In this document: positions 33,087-33,488 of the stretch, piece after piece
Position numbering within the stretch: the first letter of the stretch is position 1
Layout of the letters: the number at the start of each line of letters is the position of its first letter
Assembly (NCBI RefSeq): GCF_913058035.1
Contig: NZ_CAJXPA010000032.1
Location: 1-33,488, forward strand
Length of the DNA: 33,488 nt
Origin: an uncultured Paraglaciecola sp.
GTDB taxonomy: Bacteria > Pseudomonadota > Gammaproteobacteria > Enterobacterales > Alteromonadaceae
Direction: 5' to 3'
Notes under the pieces: model-generated
Told to the model about the DNA's origin: nothing
Databases searched by the model: none
What the model saw: only the letters and a program-made list of their open reading frames with translations
Position numbers and translations under genes: made by a program

Positions 33087-33104
33087 AAATTGTTGGAACA
33101 ATTT
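33087..33104. promoter_or_regulatory. 18-bp palindrome AAATTGTT-GG-AACAATTT
   Basis: Two perfect 8-bp arms separated by GG, about 300 bp upstream of the exported-protein gene. Symmetry is consistent with a dimeric regulator site, but distance from the start and AT content keep this tentative. Confidence 0.35.
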
Positions 33105-33400
33105 AAAACAACTTTTACAAACCTTTAAAGTAGGTGAGTTAAATGCGAAGCTCACGTAATAAATGAGCATACGGGGCATCTATTTTAAAAACTCGAAACA
33201 AGAACCTCGGTTTGGGAAACTCCCAACAATCCAGCTCACTTCAAATACCCTTTAATAATCTTAACTAAGCCGCGGCATAATCCACGATTTTGAAATTTCG
33301 GCCTTTTTGGATTTTTGAAACTCATTTTAACATTGAAGGAATAAACTCATATTCCATCCGTTATCCCTGTGTCACTTACATAAAACTACAGGAAACGAAG

Positions 33401-33488
33401 ATGATTAAGCTAAATAAAATTGTAAACCTCATGGTAATGGCGGGTGTGGTTCATTATAGCAGCATAGCTTTTGCAGCCGACATACAAG
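33401..33488 (+). CDS. Exported protein, 5' end only
   Basis: The first 29 codons of a gene cut by the window end. Translation begins MIKLNKIVNLMVMAGVVHYS, then SIAFAADIQ: a basic n-region, hydrophobic core and a FA-A-style cleavage site after about residue 25, i.e. a Sec signal peptide. AGGAAACGAAG lies just before the ATG and is a good Shine-Dalgarno. The form of the leader fits an outer-membrane protein (porin or TonB-dependent receptor) or another periplasmic protein, but the family cannot be told from this fragment. Confidence 0.75.
   Translation, partial: MIKLNKIVNLMVMAGVVHYSSIAFAADIQ

Larger units (their letters stand above)
32558..33400. other. 843-bp gene-poor region
   Basis: No ORF of useful length is supported. 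Contents seen: an 8-bp tandem repeat (32831-32862), a 9-bp direct repeat TTGCGTATC/TTGCGTATG (33061-33078), an 18-bp palindrome (33087-33104) and a small inverted repeat GCTCA/TGAGC near 33150-33168. Its final part should carry the promoter of the exported-protein gene at 33401. Confidence 0.6.

Overview
The window reads as a chromosomal segment of a marine gammaproteobacterium, most likely an Alteromonadales member of the Alteromonas/Glaciecola/Paraglaciecola type. This is an inference from moderately AT-rich DNA, the protein families, and a conserved gammaproteobacterial neighbourhood (ygfB-pepP-ubiH facing away from 6S RNA, fau and rpiA). I see no rRNA, tRNA, insertion sequence, phage gene or CRISPR array.

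Left part (1-4840): a LysR regulator, a membrane-anchored M19 dipeptidase and a methylthioribose kinase run rightward. A short-chain dehydrogenase faces them, flanked by two degenerate copies of a CACA/GAGAAAA-type repeat. Middle-left (4841-10503), all leftward: 6S RNA, an unknown 140-aa protein, ribokinase, nucleoside hydrolase, a soluble GAF hybrid histidine kinase, 5-formyl-THF cyclo-ligase and ribose-5-phosphate isomerase. Nucleoside hydrolase, ribokinase and RpiA together would take a nucleoside to ribose, ribose-5-P and ribulose-5-P. The usual zapA is absent beside 6S RNA, and fau has been pushed about 4 kb away.

Middle (10657-15819), rightward: ygfB, pepP and ubiH (aminopeptidase P and the ubiquinone hydroxylase only 4 bp apart), a small lipoprotein, a YbaK-type deacylase and a TauE/SafE permease. 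A perfect 20-bp palindrome lies upstream of the permease gene.

Right-middle (15835-27153), one leftward block of eight genes: a Tat-signal TldD-type metallopeptidase, its TldE/PmbA-type partner, a DUF4159 protein with a Tat-like signal, a MoxR AAA+ ATPase, a DUF58 (VWA-like) protein, a BatA-like membrane protein, a large DUF4175-like membrane protein with a His/Glu-rich tract, and a second large membrane protein with a glutamine-amidotransferase-like region. This is the best candidate for a poorly described system. I propose an envelope machine in which a MoxR/VWA chaperone pair and large membrane proteins serve a Tat-exported TldD/E protease; the function is inference.

Right end: a GDSL/SGNH hydrolase and a DUF885 zinc-peptidase-like protein (leftward), a 537-bp gap with an orphan leftward intrinsic terminator, zapE (rightward, with an unusual insert), an unknown protein (leftward), an 843-bp gene-poor stretch with small repeats, and the first 29 codons of an exported protein cut off by the window end.
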